The notes below the pieces were generated by a model that saw only the letters and a program-made list of their open reading frames with translations, was not told where the DNA came from and did no database searches. The translations under genes were made by a program, and so were the position numbers. From Pseudomonadota bacterium (GTDB lineage: Bacteria; Pseudomonadota; Gammaproteobacteria; Pseudomonadales; Oceanobacteraceae), in contig JAIXHJ010000004.1 of NCBI GenBank assembly GCA_030145845.1, positions 124,001 through 188,000 on the forward strand: DNA of 64,000 bases. The letters are read 5' to 3'. Positions 8,348 to 17,184 of the stretch are shown here, piece by piece (positions within the stretch are counted from its first letter, which is position 1; each line of letters opens with the position of its first letter).

Positions 8348-9790
8348 TTACCAGTCAACGACCGGATAAATGGATTCGGCATACAACTGCAGATCCTGAA
8401 TCCACTGCAATTTAACCGGATCATCCATCACCTGTTGTGCCGCCAGTTGCAGCTCATGAGCAAAGCGCTCGAAATTCAGCAGTGGCAGACCTGATGGGTT
8501 ACTCATCAGCCGAGCCACCCGGTGCTGTTCCCAGCGTTCCCGTTCGGCTTCGTTCAGAGTATCCGGGAAATTACGGGCACGGTAACGGAACAGCATTTCC
8601 TCCCCGCGCGGATCCTTGAACGGCGCCGGCCAATCAGCCAGATCCCAGGGGGATAATTCGTGTACGGTCTGCATAGCCTGTTTATCAGCCGCCGGGAAGA
8701 AGGCGTCATACAGCTGGCCATCCACATCATTCACGGCGGCAAATTCGCGGCCGGAAAAAACCTGCTGCAGTTTGGCGGTCAGGTCCGGGCCATTTTTAAT
8801 CATGCCCAGATGCTTACGCAGCGTGTCGCCACTCAGTTGCCAGCGTTCCGCCTGATCCGGCGTCAGGGTTTTTGCCGGTGCCAGCACGGGGGCTTTATTA
8901 ATATGCACTTCTTTCAGCGGCAGACGCTGCATGCCTTCCGGCATGTCATCTTTCCGCGTGAAGACCCGTTGCTGAATATCTTCAGCGCTTAAATCGAACA
9001 ACGGCGTCGGGTCCTGATGCAGGTCGAAGGCGATAAAGGAGTTTTTGTTGGTCGGGTGCCAACACAGCGGCACGATCACCGCCATACAGCCCTGTTCCAC
9101 CGGAAACATACCGGAAATGTGCACCAGCGGCTTGTGATTGCTGACATCCACCAGGGCGCCGACCTGGGATTTACTGCGCAAACCATAAAGATAACGGTAT
9201 AACTTTGGTTGTTTATCACGCAGCAGCCGCGCCAGCGCAATGGTTGCCCGCACATCAGAGACGGCGTCGTGGGCTTTACCATGATCCAGCCCGTTGGCGG
9301 CGGTCAGATGTTCCAGTTTAAAGCTGATACGGCCGTCGTCATGTGTTGGCCACTCAATACCTTCCGGACGCAGCGCGTAGGCACAGCGGGCAATATCGAG
9401 CAGATCCCAGCGCGAATTACCACCCTGCCACTCACGGGCATAAGGATCGTAAAAATTGCGGTACAGACCGTAGCGGGTAAATTCATCGTCGAAACGGATG
9501 CTGTTGTAACCGGCCGAACAGGTACCGGGCACGCTGAACATATCGTTGATACGCCCCATGAATTCATTTTCCGCCAGCCCTTTCTGCTGGCAGTCCTGCG
9601 GCGTGATACCGGTAATCAGCACCGCCTGCGGATGCGGCAGGTAGTCATCCGACTGGCGGCAGAATAACTCCACCGGTTCCTCGATTTCGTTCAGATCTTC
9701 ATCGGTGCGGATGGCGGCAAACTGTGCCGGCCGGTCCCAGGCCGGAACGGCACCAAAGGTTTCGTAGTCGTACCAGACAATACTGTTCAA
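8348..9790 (-). CDS. sbcB: Exodeoxyribonuclease I
   Basis: The 480-residue protein is a single-strand-specific 3'-5' DNA exonuclease of the DEDDh class, used in recombination and mismatch repair. Visible catalytic motifs are WYDYETFG at the N-terminus (the D-x-E pair), the second Asp in SIRFDDEFTRYG, and HDAVSDVRAT with His and Asp. The C-terminal SH3-like and helical domains follow (QRVFTRKDDMPEGM, FRYRARNFPDTLNEAER). The length is normal for the family. The start is TTG at 9790, supported by a strong GGAGGA about ten bases upstream and by the alignment of the protein start (NSIVWYDYETFG). The first ATG downstream would remove catalytic residues. A terminator lies just downstream. Confidence 0.94.
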   Translation of the reverse strand: MNSIVWYDYETFGAVPAWDRPAQFAAIRTDEDLNEIEEPVELFCRQSDDYLPHPQAVLITGITPQDCQQKGLAENEFMGRINDMFSVPGTCSAGYNSIRFDDEFTRYGLYRNFYDPYAREWQGGNSRWDLLDIARCAYALRPEGIEWPTHDDGRISFKLEHLTAANGLDHGKAHDAVSDVRATIALARLLRDKQPKLYRYLYGLRSKSQVGALVDVSNHKPLVHISGMFPVEQGCMAVIVPLCWHPTNKNSFIAFDLHQDPTPLFDLSAEDIQQRVFTRKDDMPEGMQRLPLKEVHINKAPVLAPAKTLTPDQAERWQLSGDTLRKHLGMIKNGPDLTAKLQQVFSGREFAAVNDVDGQLYDAFFPAADKQAMQTVHELSPWDLADWPAPFKDPRGEEMLFRYRARNFPDTLNEAERERWEQHRVARLMSNPSGLPLLNFERFAHELQLAAQQVMDDPVKLQWIQDLQLYAESIYPVVDW

Positions 9791-9825
9791 AAGAAAACTT
9801 TCCTCCGGCGTCTGCGGGTATCCCG

Positions 9826-10794
9826 TCAGTCGCCTGCTGTCACTGCCGGCAGGGCAAAGACTTGGCCGGTCTGCAGAAAGCTGCGCGCATCCCGCGCAGT
9901 CTGTACCGGCAGCTCCTCCATCGGCATATGGCCAACGCCTTCATAGGTAATCACGCGGACATCCGGCAGATCGCGGCGGAACTGCTCCATAATATCCAGC
10001 GGTACCCAGTCGTCTTCTTCCCCCCACATCAGCAGCGTGGGTGTTATTACCTGAGTAACCCCGGCGCCAAGCTCAGGATTACTGCTCTGTTCTTTCATGG
10101 TGCGCAACACATCCACCAGTCCACTGCGGTTACCTTTGCGCAGGGTCAGGTCATGATAGCGTTTCACCAGCCGGTCCGTGACCTTATCCTCATCACCATA
10201 CGCCGCCTGCAGATTCCAGCCGATAATAAAGCGCGGCATCATCAGGGTGCTCAGTTCACCGACCAGCGGCCATGATGCCATATTCATAATAAATGGCATG
10301 TCCTGCGGATAACCGGCGGCGTCGAGCAGAATCAGTTTCTGAACTTTCTGCGGATACGCCAGCGCATAGTTCCAGCTGATATACCCGCCGAGCGAATTAC
10401 CGGCCAGACTGAATTCAGTGATGCCCAGCCGCGTCATAAAACGATCCAGCACCGACACCATATACCCGGCCGAGTAACGTTCCTGCGCCGGATCAGGTCC
10501 GGTCAGACCATGGGCCGGCAGATCAAGGCGGATAATACGGAAGCTGTCCTGCAGCTGCTCTGCCCAGCCATCCCAGGTCTGCAACGAAGACGCCACTCCG
10601 TGCAGTAATACCAGCACCGGCCCCTGACCTTCATCGCGGTAATGAATCACCAGATTATCCACGGCAATAAAGCGGGAATCCTGGTCGGTATAATTCTGTG
10701 TCAGTTCCGATAACGGTCTGGAACTGATCCCCAGCGACGCACAGCCGCTCAGTGACACCAGACTGATAAGCAGCAGCAGGCGGATTATATTCAT
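9826..10794 (-). CDS. Alpha/beta-hydrolase fold lipoprotein
   Basis: The protein has 322 residues, starting at the ATG at 10794 after a GGGGA ribosome site. A signal sequence ends in a lipobox (SLSGC, with the Cys near residue 19), so it should be lipid-anchored to a membrane. The mature part is a classic alpha/beta hydrolase: oxyanion HGVASS, nucleophile elbow GNSLGG (Ser134), Asp261/262 in GEEDDW and His at about 290 in GVGHMP. The cap between strands 6 and 7 is helical. Such enzymes hydrolyse esters, lactones or related bonds. The substrate is not deducible, though the family resembles haloperoxidase/epoxide-hydrolase-like esterases. Both neighbours have different functions, so context adds nothing. 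The gene is monocistronic or co-transcribed ahead of sbcB (35-base gap). Confidence 0.85.
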   Translation of the reverse strand: MNIIRLLLLISLVSLSGCASLGISSRPLSELTQNYTDQDSRFIAVDNLVIHYRDEGQGPVLVLLHGVASSLQTWDGWAEQLQDSFRIIRLDLPAHGLTGPDPAQERYSAGYMVSVLDRFMTRLGITEFSLAGNSLGGYISWNYALAYPQKVQKLILLDAAGYPQDMPFIMNMASWPLVGELSTLMMPRFIIGWNLQAAYGDEDKVTDRLVKRYHDLTLRKGNRSGLVDVLRTMKEQSSNPELGAGVTQVITPTLLMWGEEDDWVPLDIMEQFRRDLPDVRVITYEGVGHMPMEELPVQTARDARSFLQTGQVFALPAVTAGD

Positions 10795-11062
10795 GTTATT
10801 CCCCGGGTGAGATTTGTTATTTTTATAAGTCCGGGGCACTTTACCATAGCCTCAGGTTATCGTCTTTATTCACTCCGGCCCGCCCTGTGCCCCTTCCCTA
10901 TTCAACGCCGACGGGTACAATGACGTCGCATTTTTTACCCGGCTGCAGCGCTATACAGCCCTTTCCCGCCCGCCAGCGGGAACTTTTCCGTACACAGCGG
11001 ATAAATTTTAACCGATAACCGGCCCGTCAGATCAGCATTACCGGGCCCAGGACGGACAGCGG

Positions 11063-13777
11063 ATGGTGTTATTCGAGAAGTTTTTCAGATCCAGATCCCG
11101 TAACGAAAAAAAATGGCAGGATGCAGAACCTGAAATCCGCCGTCAGGCGCTGCAGGCCTTCAGCAGCGACGCCGAACGGCTGGAATTTATCCGTCACGAA
11201 ACCACCGCCGCCCTGCGGGCAGAAGCCGTTGCCCTGCTGGACAGCGAAGCCAGTCTCGATGAACTGCTGCACAGCAGTCACGACGAAATCCGTCATCAGG
11301 CACGTGATATTCTGCTTGCCCGCCTGCTGCCGGCCGGCACCGGCATTGACCAGATCAGCGATGCCGATGCCCTGATCCGTATCGCCGCCCTGACCACAGA
11401 CAACGAACTGCGCCTGCAGGCAATCGGGCGCATCAGCGACGAACAGAAACGCCTGCAGCTGGCACTGGAACATCCGGTGGCGCGCGTGCGTCTGGCTGCC
11501 GCCGAAGGCATCCATGACGCAGACAAGCTGCACACCTTACAGGAACACGCTCAGGGCAAAGACAAAACCCTGTACCGCCTGGCCAAAGAACGGCTGGCAG
11601 AAAACAAAGCCCGGCAGCAACAACAGCAGGCCCGTACCGATGCGGTGGAACAACTGCTGCAACAGGCCCGCTATCTGAACAAGGTCGGCTACCAGCCGGA
11701 CTTCAACGGCAAACTGCAGCTGCTCGGTCAGCAGTGGCCGGAACTGCGTCCGTTTGCCAGTGCGGAACAGCAGCACAGCATTGATGAGGAACTGAACAAA
11801 GCGCGCGCCATTCTTGACCAGCACGCGGAAGAAGAAGCCCGCCTCGCACGCGAACAGGAAGACGCCCGTCAGGCAGCAGAACATCAGCAGCAACTGCTGG
11901 AACGTCTGCAGCAACTGGCCGGTGAAGCGGCCGCCGCCTCTGCCGCCGATCTGCAGCAGGCGCTGAAACTGCTGGAACAATCCTGGGATCAGACCTTTCA
12001 GCAGCACCGTCCGGCGGCCGGACTGAGCAAAGCCTTCGAAAATCAGCTGCAGCAGCTGCTCCGCCTGCAGTCAGCCCTGTCACACTACGAGCAGCATAAA
12101 GAGCAGCTGCACGCGTGGCTGAACAGCAGCCTGGCAGACGGTCCTGCTGCCCTGAAAGCCGCTGAACGGGAAGCCGGCAAGTGGCACAAGGCCTTAAGCT
12201 GGCCGGATGACTTCGCTACACCGGACTGGTTCAGTCGCCTGCAGCAGCGCAGCAGTGATATCCGCAGCCGCCTGCAACAGATTCAGGACGAGCAGAAAAG
12301 CCGCAGTCATGACCTGCGCCGCCAGCTGGATGATTTCAGCACCCACCTCAATGAAGGTCAGCTGAAAGAAGCCGGCCGTCTGAGCAATAAAATTCAGCAG
12401 GGACTGCGTCTGCTGGACGAGAAAAGTGCCGCGCCTCTGCAGCGTGAATTCCGCGCCCTGAACAGTCGCCTGCAGGAAATGCGCGACTGGGCCGGCTTTG
12501 CCACCGCACCGAAAAAAGAAGCCCTGGTGGCCGCCATGGAAGCCCTCACCGAAGCGGATATGGCACCGGATCTGCTGGCCAGCAAAATCCATGATCTGCA
12601 GGAAGAATGGAAAACCCTGGGCACAGCGCCCGGCGACAACGAACTGTGGGAACGTTTTCAGGCCGCCGGCGATAAAGCCTTTGAGCCGTGCCGCGCCTAT
12701 TTCGCGCAGGTTGCTGAACAGCGTGAACAGAATATCACGCTGCGTGAGCAGCTGATTGCCGAACTCACCAGCTATGAACAGGCCTTGGACTGGCAACAGG
12801 CCGACTGGAAAGCGGTGCAGAAAACCCTCGACGCGGCGCGCGAAACCTTCCGCCAGTATTCGCCGGTTGAACGCCAGGCACACAAGCGCACCCAGGATGC
12901 CTTCCGCGACGCCTGTGACCGTATTTACGCCCACCTGAAACAGGAATATGACCGCAACCTGCAGGCCAGACAGGCCCTGATCGACGAAGCTGAAGCCGTC
13001 GCCAGTGCCGACGATCTGAGCGGTGCCGCCGACCACATCAAAAACCTGCAGGCACGCTGGAAAGACGTCGGCGTCACGCCACGGAAAGCCGACCAGAAAC
13101 TGTGGCAGAACTTCCGCAAACACTGTGATCAGGTATTCAGCCGGCTGAATGAAAACCGTGCCGCGCGTAAAGCTGAACTGGATGAAACCGTCGCTCAGGC
13201 CGAAGCCGTGGTCAGCCGCGCCACCGAACTGGTGACCGCCGCCGACGACACTGATGGCATGACCGCACAGTTTGCCGCCCTGCGGGCAGAATTTGCCGCC
13301 ATCGAACTGCCCCGCTCTGCCCACCAGCGACTGAGTAAAACGCTGAAGCAGGCTGAACAACAGCTGCAGCAACGTCAGCAGCAACAACAGCAACAGGCTG
13401 AACTGGCCCGCTGGGATGGACTGATCAGCCGCCTGCAGAATCTCCGGGCTGACGCTGACAGCTGGCAGACCGCCTGTCAGCAGGCGCTGCCCGACGGCTA
13501 CCCGGCTGAGCGTTTTGAACAGGCCCGTCAGGGGACACTGAGCAGCGACGACAGCCCACGTGATCTGTGTATTCTGATGGAAGCGCTGGCAGACATCAGC
13601 AGTGAAGAAGCCGATAAACCACGGCGGATGGCCCTGCAGGTGCAGCGTCTGGCGCAGGGTATGGGTCAGTCACTGAACCGTGCGGATGAACGCCGCGAGC
13701 TGGTGGAACGCTGGCTGGCGGTCGCAGACGACAGCCTCAGCGCGCGTTTTATCGCCGCCCTGAAAGCCGGGCTCTAA
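11063..13777 (+). CDS. DUF349 repeat protein with N-terminal HEAT-like region
   Basis: The protein has 904 residues, is highly charged and Gln/Ala/Leu-rich, and has neither signal peptide nor membrane segment. The first 170 residues form short helical repeats that look HEAT-like (LRAEAVALL, EIRHQARDILL, LRLQAIGRI, VRLAAAEGI). Long predicted coiled coils with Gln runs follow at 190-300. DUF349-type modules lie in the second half, recognisable from their Trp-centred pattern: EEWKTLG at about 512, DWKAVQ at about 582 and ARWKDVGVTP at about 664. A final Gln-rich coiled coil and a helical tail end the protein. No catalytic motif is seen, and the function of the family is not established. A scaffold or RNA/protein-binding role is only inference. 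The start at 11063 is preceded by CAGGACGG. The stop lies inside a hairpin shared with the convergent gene. Confidence 0.85.
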   Translation: MVLFEKFFRSRSRNEKKWQDAEPEIRRQALQAFSSDAERLEFIRHETTAALRAEAVALLDSEASLDELLHSSHDEIRHQARDILLARLLPAGTGIDQISDADALIRIAALTTDNELRLQAIGRISDEQKRLQLALEHPVARVRLAAAEGIHDADKLHTLQEHAQGKDKTLYRLAKERLAENKARQQQQQARTDAVEQLLQQARYLNKVGYQPDFNGKLQLLGQQWPELRPFASAEQQHSIDEELNKARAILDQHAEEEARLAREQEDARQAAEHQQQLLERLQQLAGEAAAASAADLQQALKLLEQSWDQTFQQHRPAAGLSKAFENQLQQLLRLQSALSHYEQHKEQLHAWLNSSLADGPAALKAAEREAGKWHKALSWPDDFATPDWFSRLQQRSSDIRSRLQQIQDEQKSRSHDLRRQLDDFSTHLNEGQLKEAGRLSNKIQQGLRLLDEKSAAPLQREFRALNSRLQEMRDWAGFATAPKKEALVAAMEALTEADMAPDLLASKIHDLQEEWKTLGTAPGDNELWERFQAAGDKAFEPCRAYFAQVAEQREQNITLREQLIAELTSYEQALDWQQADWKAVQKTLDAARETFRQYSPVERQAHKRTQDAFRDACDRIYAHLKQEYDRNLQARQALIDEAEAVASADDLSGAADHIKNLQARWKDVGVTPRKADQKLWQNFRKHCDQVFSRLNENRAARKAELDETVAQAEAVVSRATELVTAADDTDGMTAQFAALRAEFAAIELPRSAHQRLSKTLKQAEQQLQQRQQQQQQQAELARWDGLISRLQNLRADADSWQTACQQALPDGYPAERFEQARQGTLSSDDSPRDLCILMEALADISSEEADKPRRMALQVQRLAQGMGQSLNRADERRELVERWLAVADDSLSARFIAALKAGL

Positions 13778-13787
13778 TCAGCCCGGC
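13766..13787. terminator. Perfect hairpin carrying both convergent stop codons in its loop
   Basis: GCCGGGCT (13766-13773) and AGCCCGGC (13780-13787) pair perfectly. The 6-base loop CTAATC contains the TAA of the plus-strand gene and the TAG of the minus-strand gene. Neither side has a T tract, so intrinsic termination would be weak; the structure may still block exonucleases or limit read-through. Confidence 0.5.
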
Positions 13788-13968
13788 GGTTATCTTCTGC
13801 CCCGGCAGTAACAGACGCTCCGTCCTCAGTGCCGGCGTTCTGTTGCTGCTCCGCGGCCTGCAGCATGCCTTCCATTTCCGCCTTCTGCCGCAAAGCACAG
13901 GCTTTCAGCTTTTTCAGCCGCATCTGGCGCACTTCTTCGAGCGGATCGGTTCCGGGTTTATTCGTCAT
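13774..13968 (-). CDS. Small hypothetical protein downstream of tusA
   Basis: The protein has 64 residues. The ATG at 13968 lies 11 bases inside the end of tusA and has a good AGGAAGG ribosome site within tusA, which argues that it is translated. It is hydrophilic, with a basic helical first half (EEVRQMRLKKLKACALRQKAEMEGML) and an acidic, Ala/Gly-rich tail. No domain is recognised. The overlap suggests translational coupling with tusA. Its stop overlaps the end of the convergent DUF349 gene by four bases. Confidence 0.65.
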   Translation of the reverse strand: MTNKPGTDPLEEVRQMRLKKLKACALRQKAEMEGMLQAAEQQQNAGTEDGASVTAGAEDNRRAD

Positions 13969-14206
13969 CGGCTGCCTTCCTGATCAGAAAGCGGAACTCA
14001 CCGTCCAGTTCTTCGCTGGCCAGCATTTCGTGGCCGAGAAACTGACAGAATTTCAGGAAATCCCGTTTGGTTGACGGATCGGTGGCAAGAATTTCAACCA
14101 CCTCACCCAGCTGCATATCACCGATGGTGTTGTGCAGCATCATCACGGGTTCAGGGCAGAACAGCCCCCGGGTATCAAGTTGTACGTCACTGGTTGCGGA
14201 TGTCAT
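13958..14206 (-). CDS. tusA: TusA-family sulfurtransferase
   Basis: The 82-residue protein has the family signature LDTRGLFCPEPVM with the persulfide Cys17 in CPxP, and the typical beta-alpha-beta-alpha-beta-beta pattern. The C-terminal half reads GHEMLASEELDGEFRFLIRK. In E. coli TusA takes sulfur from IscS and passes it to TusBCD for 2-thiouridine in tRNA and to molybdenum cofactor synthesis. Other members of this small family have different partners. The start at 14206 follows AAAGAGAGGCC. The gene overlaps the next small gene by 11 bases. No tusBCD is present in the window, so the tRNA role rests on family resemblance. Confidence 0.87.
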   Translation of the reverse strand: MTSATSDVQLDTRGLFCPEPVMMLHNTIGDMQLGEVVEILATDPSTKRDFLKFCQFLGHEMLASEELDGEFRFLIRKAADDE

Positions 14207-14258
14207 AACGGCCTCTCTTTATGCCGGTATTGTCGCCGCCCGGAAAAAAATGTCCACC

Positions 14259-15470
14259 TCAGCGCCGTACCAGCAGATCACCGCGGCGTATCAGCACCAC
14301 CACGGCCGCCATGGCGGCCACACATAATGCCGCCGACAGCATAAAATGACCGTTATAACCCAGCTGACTGGCACTGATACCCGACAGGCCACCGGCAATC
14401 ATGCCGGAAATAATGACCACGCAGCTCTGCAGCGCATAATCCGCCGCGGCACAGTGCTCACGGCAGCGGTCCATCATCACGGTAAACAGCGCCGCGGTGC
14501 CCATACCTCCGGCGACATGCTCAATCACCACCGCTGCGGTGAGGTGCAGCCAGTCTTTGTGCGGATTGCTGCCCATGCCATCAATGCCGACGTAACTCAG
14601 CAGCGCCAGTGCCTCGAGCAGCAGGAAGCCCGCCAGCGCAGTCTGGCGCCCCATTCTGCCGGTCAGCCAGCCGCCGGCCAGTGCCCCGGCCAGACCGGCA
14701 AAGAAGCCCACGCTGCCGAGTAATATCCCTAATTGCTCCAGTTTCAGTCCGGCATCCGACAACAGTGGCCGGATCATGGGCGTGCCCAGTGCATCGCCGA
14801 ATTTGTACACCGCCAGCAACAGCAGCCACACGCCGGCATCCTGCATGCGGAAAAAACCCAGCCACAGCGGCCATAAGGGCTGCCGGTCCACCACATGCGG
14901 CCGCGGGCGGAAAAACCACAGCGGCAGCGTACCCGCCACCATCAATGCCGCAATCAGCCACAGCGACCAGGACCAGCCCAGGACCCCGTACAGGGAAATC
15001 AGCAGCCCGCCGGCAATAATCATCCCTACGCGGTAACCGGCGACCTGAATGCCGTTGCCCATGCCGCGCTGACTGACGGCCAGATTTTCGGTCGCCATGG
15101 CATCGGTGGCGATATCCTGGGTGGCAATAAAGGTATTGAGCAGCACCATCAGCAACAATGGCAGCCACAGACCGGATTCCGTCCAGTAGCTCAGTGGCTG
15201 ACTGGCCAGTACCAGCAGAACCAGCACGGCGCTGTAATTCATGGTCAGAATCCAGCTGCGGCGGAATTCACCATGATGCAGCGAATAACGGTCCAGCAGT
15301 GGCGCCCAGATGAACTTCAGCGCCCAGGGAAAGGACATCACCGACAGCAGGCCGATCAGGGTCAGATCGAGACCCTGCTCGCGCAGCAGCACCGGCATCG
15401 CCTGACCGAAAAAACCGTGCGGTAAGCCCTGAACCACATAAAGCCCCGTCAGAGCCAGCCATTTATTCAT
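14259..15470 (-). CDS. MFS transporter, AmpG-like family
   Basis: The 403-residue protein has about twelve membrane segments from the ATG at 15470, which follows a GGGGAT ribosome site. AmpG/acetyl-CoA-transporter-like features are the start LALTGLYVVQGLPHGFFGQAMPVLLREQG, the loop KFIWAPLLDRY and the conserved TM4 motif IATQDIATDAMATENL. AmpG carries anhydro-muropeptides into the cytoplasm for peptidoglycan recycling, but it is usually longer (close to 490 residues or more), so the substrate here is uncertain. The gene is monocistronic, divergent from the small gene at 15571 and 53 bases upstream of tusA in the same direction. The family call is good; the substrate is open. Confidence 0.75.
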   Translation of the reverse strand: MNKWLALTGLYVVQGLPHGFFGQAMPVLLREQGLDLTLIGLLSVMSFPWALKFIWAPLLDRYSLHHGEFRRSWILTMNYSAVLVLLVLASQPLSYWTESGLWLPLLLMVLLNTFIATQDIATDAMATENLAVSQRGMGNGIQVAGYRVGMIIAGGLLISLYGVLGWSWSLWLIAALMVAGTLPLWFFRPRPHVVDRQPLWPLWLGFFRMQDAGVWLLLLAVYKFGDALGTPMIRPLLSDAGLKLEQLGILLGSVGFFAGLAGALAGGWLTGRMGRQTALAGFLLLEALALLSYVGIDGMGSNPHKDWLHLTAAVVIEHVAGGMGTAALFTVMMDRCREHCAAADYALQSCVVIISGMIAGGLSGISASQLGYNGHFMLSAALCVAAMAAVVVLIRRGDLLVRR

Positions 15471-15570
15471 TTCATATCCCCGGTCTATCAGCCTGATTAC
15501 GCCAGCCTGCTGGCACTGTCGTGATTATGAACTAATCTGTTTATCATCAGACAATGACCGGATCATAACC

Positions 15571-15828
15571 ATGCAACACCTGCAGTTAAAGCGCGGTACC
15601 GTCAGCCTGACTGAGCGCCTGCTGCGGCAGGAGCAACAACAGCTCGCTCATTACCTGCGCAACGCCATGCTCGCCTCAACCACCGACAATATTGATCTGC
15701 TGATTTCAGAAGAACAGATCGGTCTGATCCACCAGGCACTGGCGCATCAGGAATCCGCCGCCACGGCCGGGCAACAGGCACTGATTCATAATCTGATCAA
15801 CCGCTGGCAGACTTCACAGCGGGCATAA
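15571..15828 (+). CDS. Small hypothetical protein
   Basis: The protein has 85 residues and is soluble, Gln- and Leu-rich and predicted to be helical, with no signal peptide and no recognised domain. Its codon usage resembles neighbouring genes and it has its own intergenic space on both sides (100 bases from the divergent MFS gene). The ribosome site before the ATG is poor (GGATCATAACC), which lowers confidence. The hairpin downstream has its T run on the other strand and so serves mainly the convergent thiolase gene. Confidence 0.55.
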   Translation: MQHLQLKRGTVSLTERLLRQEQQQLAHYLRNAMLASTTDNIDLLISEEQIGLIHQALAHQESAATAGQQALIHNLINRWQTSQRA

Positions 15829-15849
15829 AAAACCCGCCACAGGGCGGGT
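15826..15849 (-). terminator. Rho-independent terminator after the thiolase gene
   Basis: On the minus strand ACCCGCC (15849-15843 read in reverse) pairs with GGCGGGT across a 4-base loop, followed by six T. The palindrome spans 15832-15849. It is 27 bases past the thiolase stop and immediately past the stop of the convergent small gene. Confidence 0.82.
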
Positions 15850-15876
15850 ATGAGCGTGGTGAGTGCGCCTGCCGTA

Positions 15877-17184
15877 TCAGCGTTCGAGGATGGCCACCAC
15901 CCCCTGACCACCGGCAGCACAGATGGAAATCAGCCCCCGGCCGGAGCCTTTCTCTTCCAGCATTTTCGCCAGCGTTGCCACAATACGTCCGCCGGTAGCG
16001 GCAAACGGATGACCGGTGGCCACGGATGAACCGTTCACGTTCAGCCGGCTGCGGTCAATACTGCCCAACGCCTGATCCAGCCCCAGTTTTTCGCGGCAGA
16101 AAGTGTCGTCTTCCCAGGCCTTCAGGGTCGATGCCACCACCCCGGCGAAGGCTTCGTGAATTTCGTAAAAATCAAAATCCTGCAGACTGAGACCCGCGCG
16201 CTGCAGCATACGCGGCACCGCATACGCCGGCGCCAGCAGCAGCCCTTCTTTTTCGTTGCGCCCTTCCTTGCCGAAAAAATCAACCGCCGCGGTTTCATGG
16301 AAACTCAGGTAGGCCTTCACCGGCAGATTGCGTTGCTGCGCCCATTCCTCAGATGCCAGTAACACCACGGAGGCGCCATCGGTCAGCGCCGAAGAGTTAC
16401 CGGCGGTCAGACTGCCGTGACCGGATTGACGGTCGAAAGCCGGTTTCAGCGCCGCCAGCTTAGCCATATCCGGCTGACGCGCCAGATTGTCTTTGTCCAG
16501 CCCCAGAAACGGCGTTACCAGATCATCGAAAAAGCCACGCTCATAAGCCGCCAGCAGATTCTGATGACTGTTGAACGCAATCTGATCCTGCTCCTCACGA
16601 CTGATACCCCAGGCTTTGACGGTTTCTTCGGTATGTTCCCCCATCGACATCCCGGTACGCGGTTCACCATTGCGCGGAATCAGCGGCGCCAGATGCCGGG
16701 GGCGGATTTTCGCCAGCAGCCGGAGCTTGTCACGGGTGGACTTCGCCCGGTTGATGTCCAGCAGAATCCGGCGCAGCCCTTCATTGACGCCGATGGGCGC
16801 ATCCGAGGTGGTATCTGAGCCGCCGGCAATGGCGCTGTCGATCTGTCCCAGCGCAATCTTGTTGGCGGCCATAATCACCGACTGCAGACCGGTTCCGCAG
16901 GCCTGCTGGATATCCACGGCCGGGGTATGCGGATCGAGGGCGGTACTGAGCACCGTCTCCCGGGCCAGATTGAAATCACGGCTGTGCTTGATCACAGCGC
17001 CGGCAATCACTTCACCGATCCGCTCACCCTGCAGGCCATAACGGTTAACCAGACCATTCATGGCCGCCGTCAGCATGTCCTGATTCGAGGCATAGGAATA
17101 CGCACTGTTGGAGCGCGCAAACGGAATACGGTTACCACCAATAATGGCGACCCGGCGCACAGCCACGGTTTTGCTCTTCGTCAT
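15877..17184 (-). CDS. Acetyl-CoA C-acyltransferase (thiolase)
   Basis: The 435-residue thiolase has all catalytic residues in view: nucleophile Cys in QQACGTGLQS, His in YEIHEAFAG, NVNGSSVATGHPFAATGGR, and the acid/base Cys near the C-terminus in ISICAAGGQG. The enzyme either cleaves 3-ketoacyl-CoA or condenses acetyl-CoA units. Its length is above that of compact biosynthetic thiolases (about 390) and close to FadI-type enzymes, which suggests fatty-acid or related acyl-CoA turnover. The start at 17184 follows AGGAAGG. The gene is divergent from a high-molecular-weight FabG, an arrangement that fits beta-oxidation or 3-hydroxyacyl metabolism. No fadJ-like partner is present in the window. 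Confidence 0.9.
   Translation of the reverse strand: MTKSKTVAVRRVAIIGGNRIPFARSNSAYSYASNQDMLTAAMNGLVNRYGLQGERIGEVIAGAVIKHSRDFNLARETVLSTALDPHTPAVDIQQACGTGLQSVIMAANKIALGQIDSAIAGGSDTTSDAPIGVNEGLRRILLDINRAKSTRDKLRLLAKIRPRHLAPLIPRNGEPRTGMSMGEHTEETVKAWGISREEQDQIAFNSHQNLLAAYERGFFDDLVTPFLGLDKDNLARQPDMAKLAALKPAFDRQSGHGSLTAGNSSALTDGASVVLLASEEWAQQRNLPVKAYLSFHETAAVDFFGKEGRNEKEGLLLAPAYAVPRMLQRAGLSLQDFDFYEIHEAFAGVVASTLKAWEDDTFCREKLGLDQALGSIDRSRLNVNGSSVATGHPFAATGGRIVATLAKMLEEKGSGRGLISICAAGGQGVVAILER

Noticed and set aside
12194-13393. Minus-strand open frame of about 399 codons opposite the DUF349 gene
   Set aside because: No ribosome site or domain. Gln/Leu-rich codons on the plus strand produce stop-free antisense frames.
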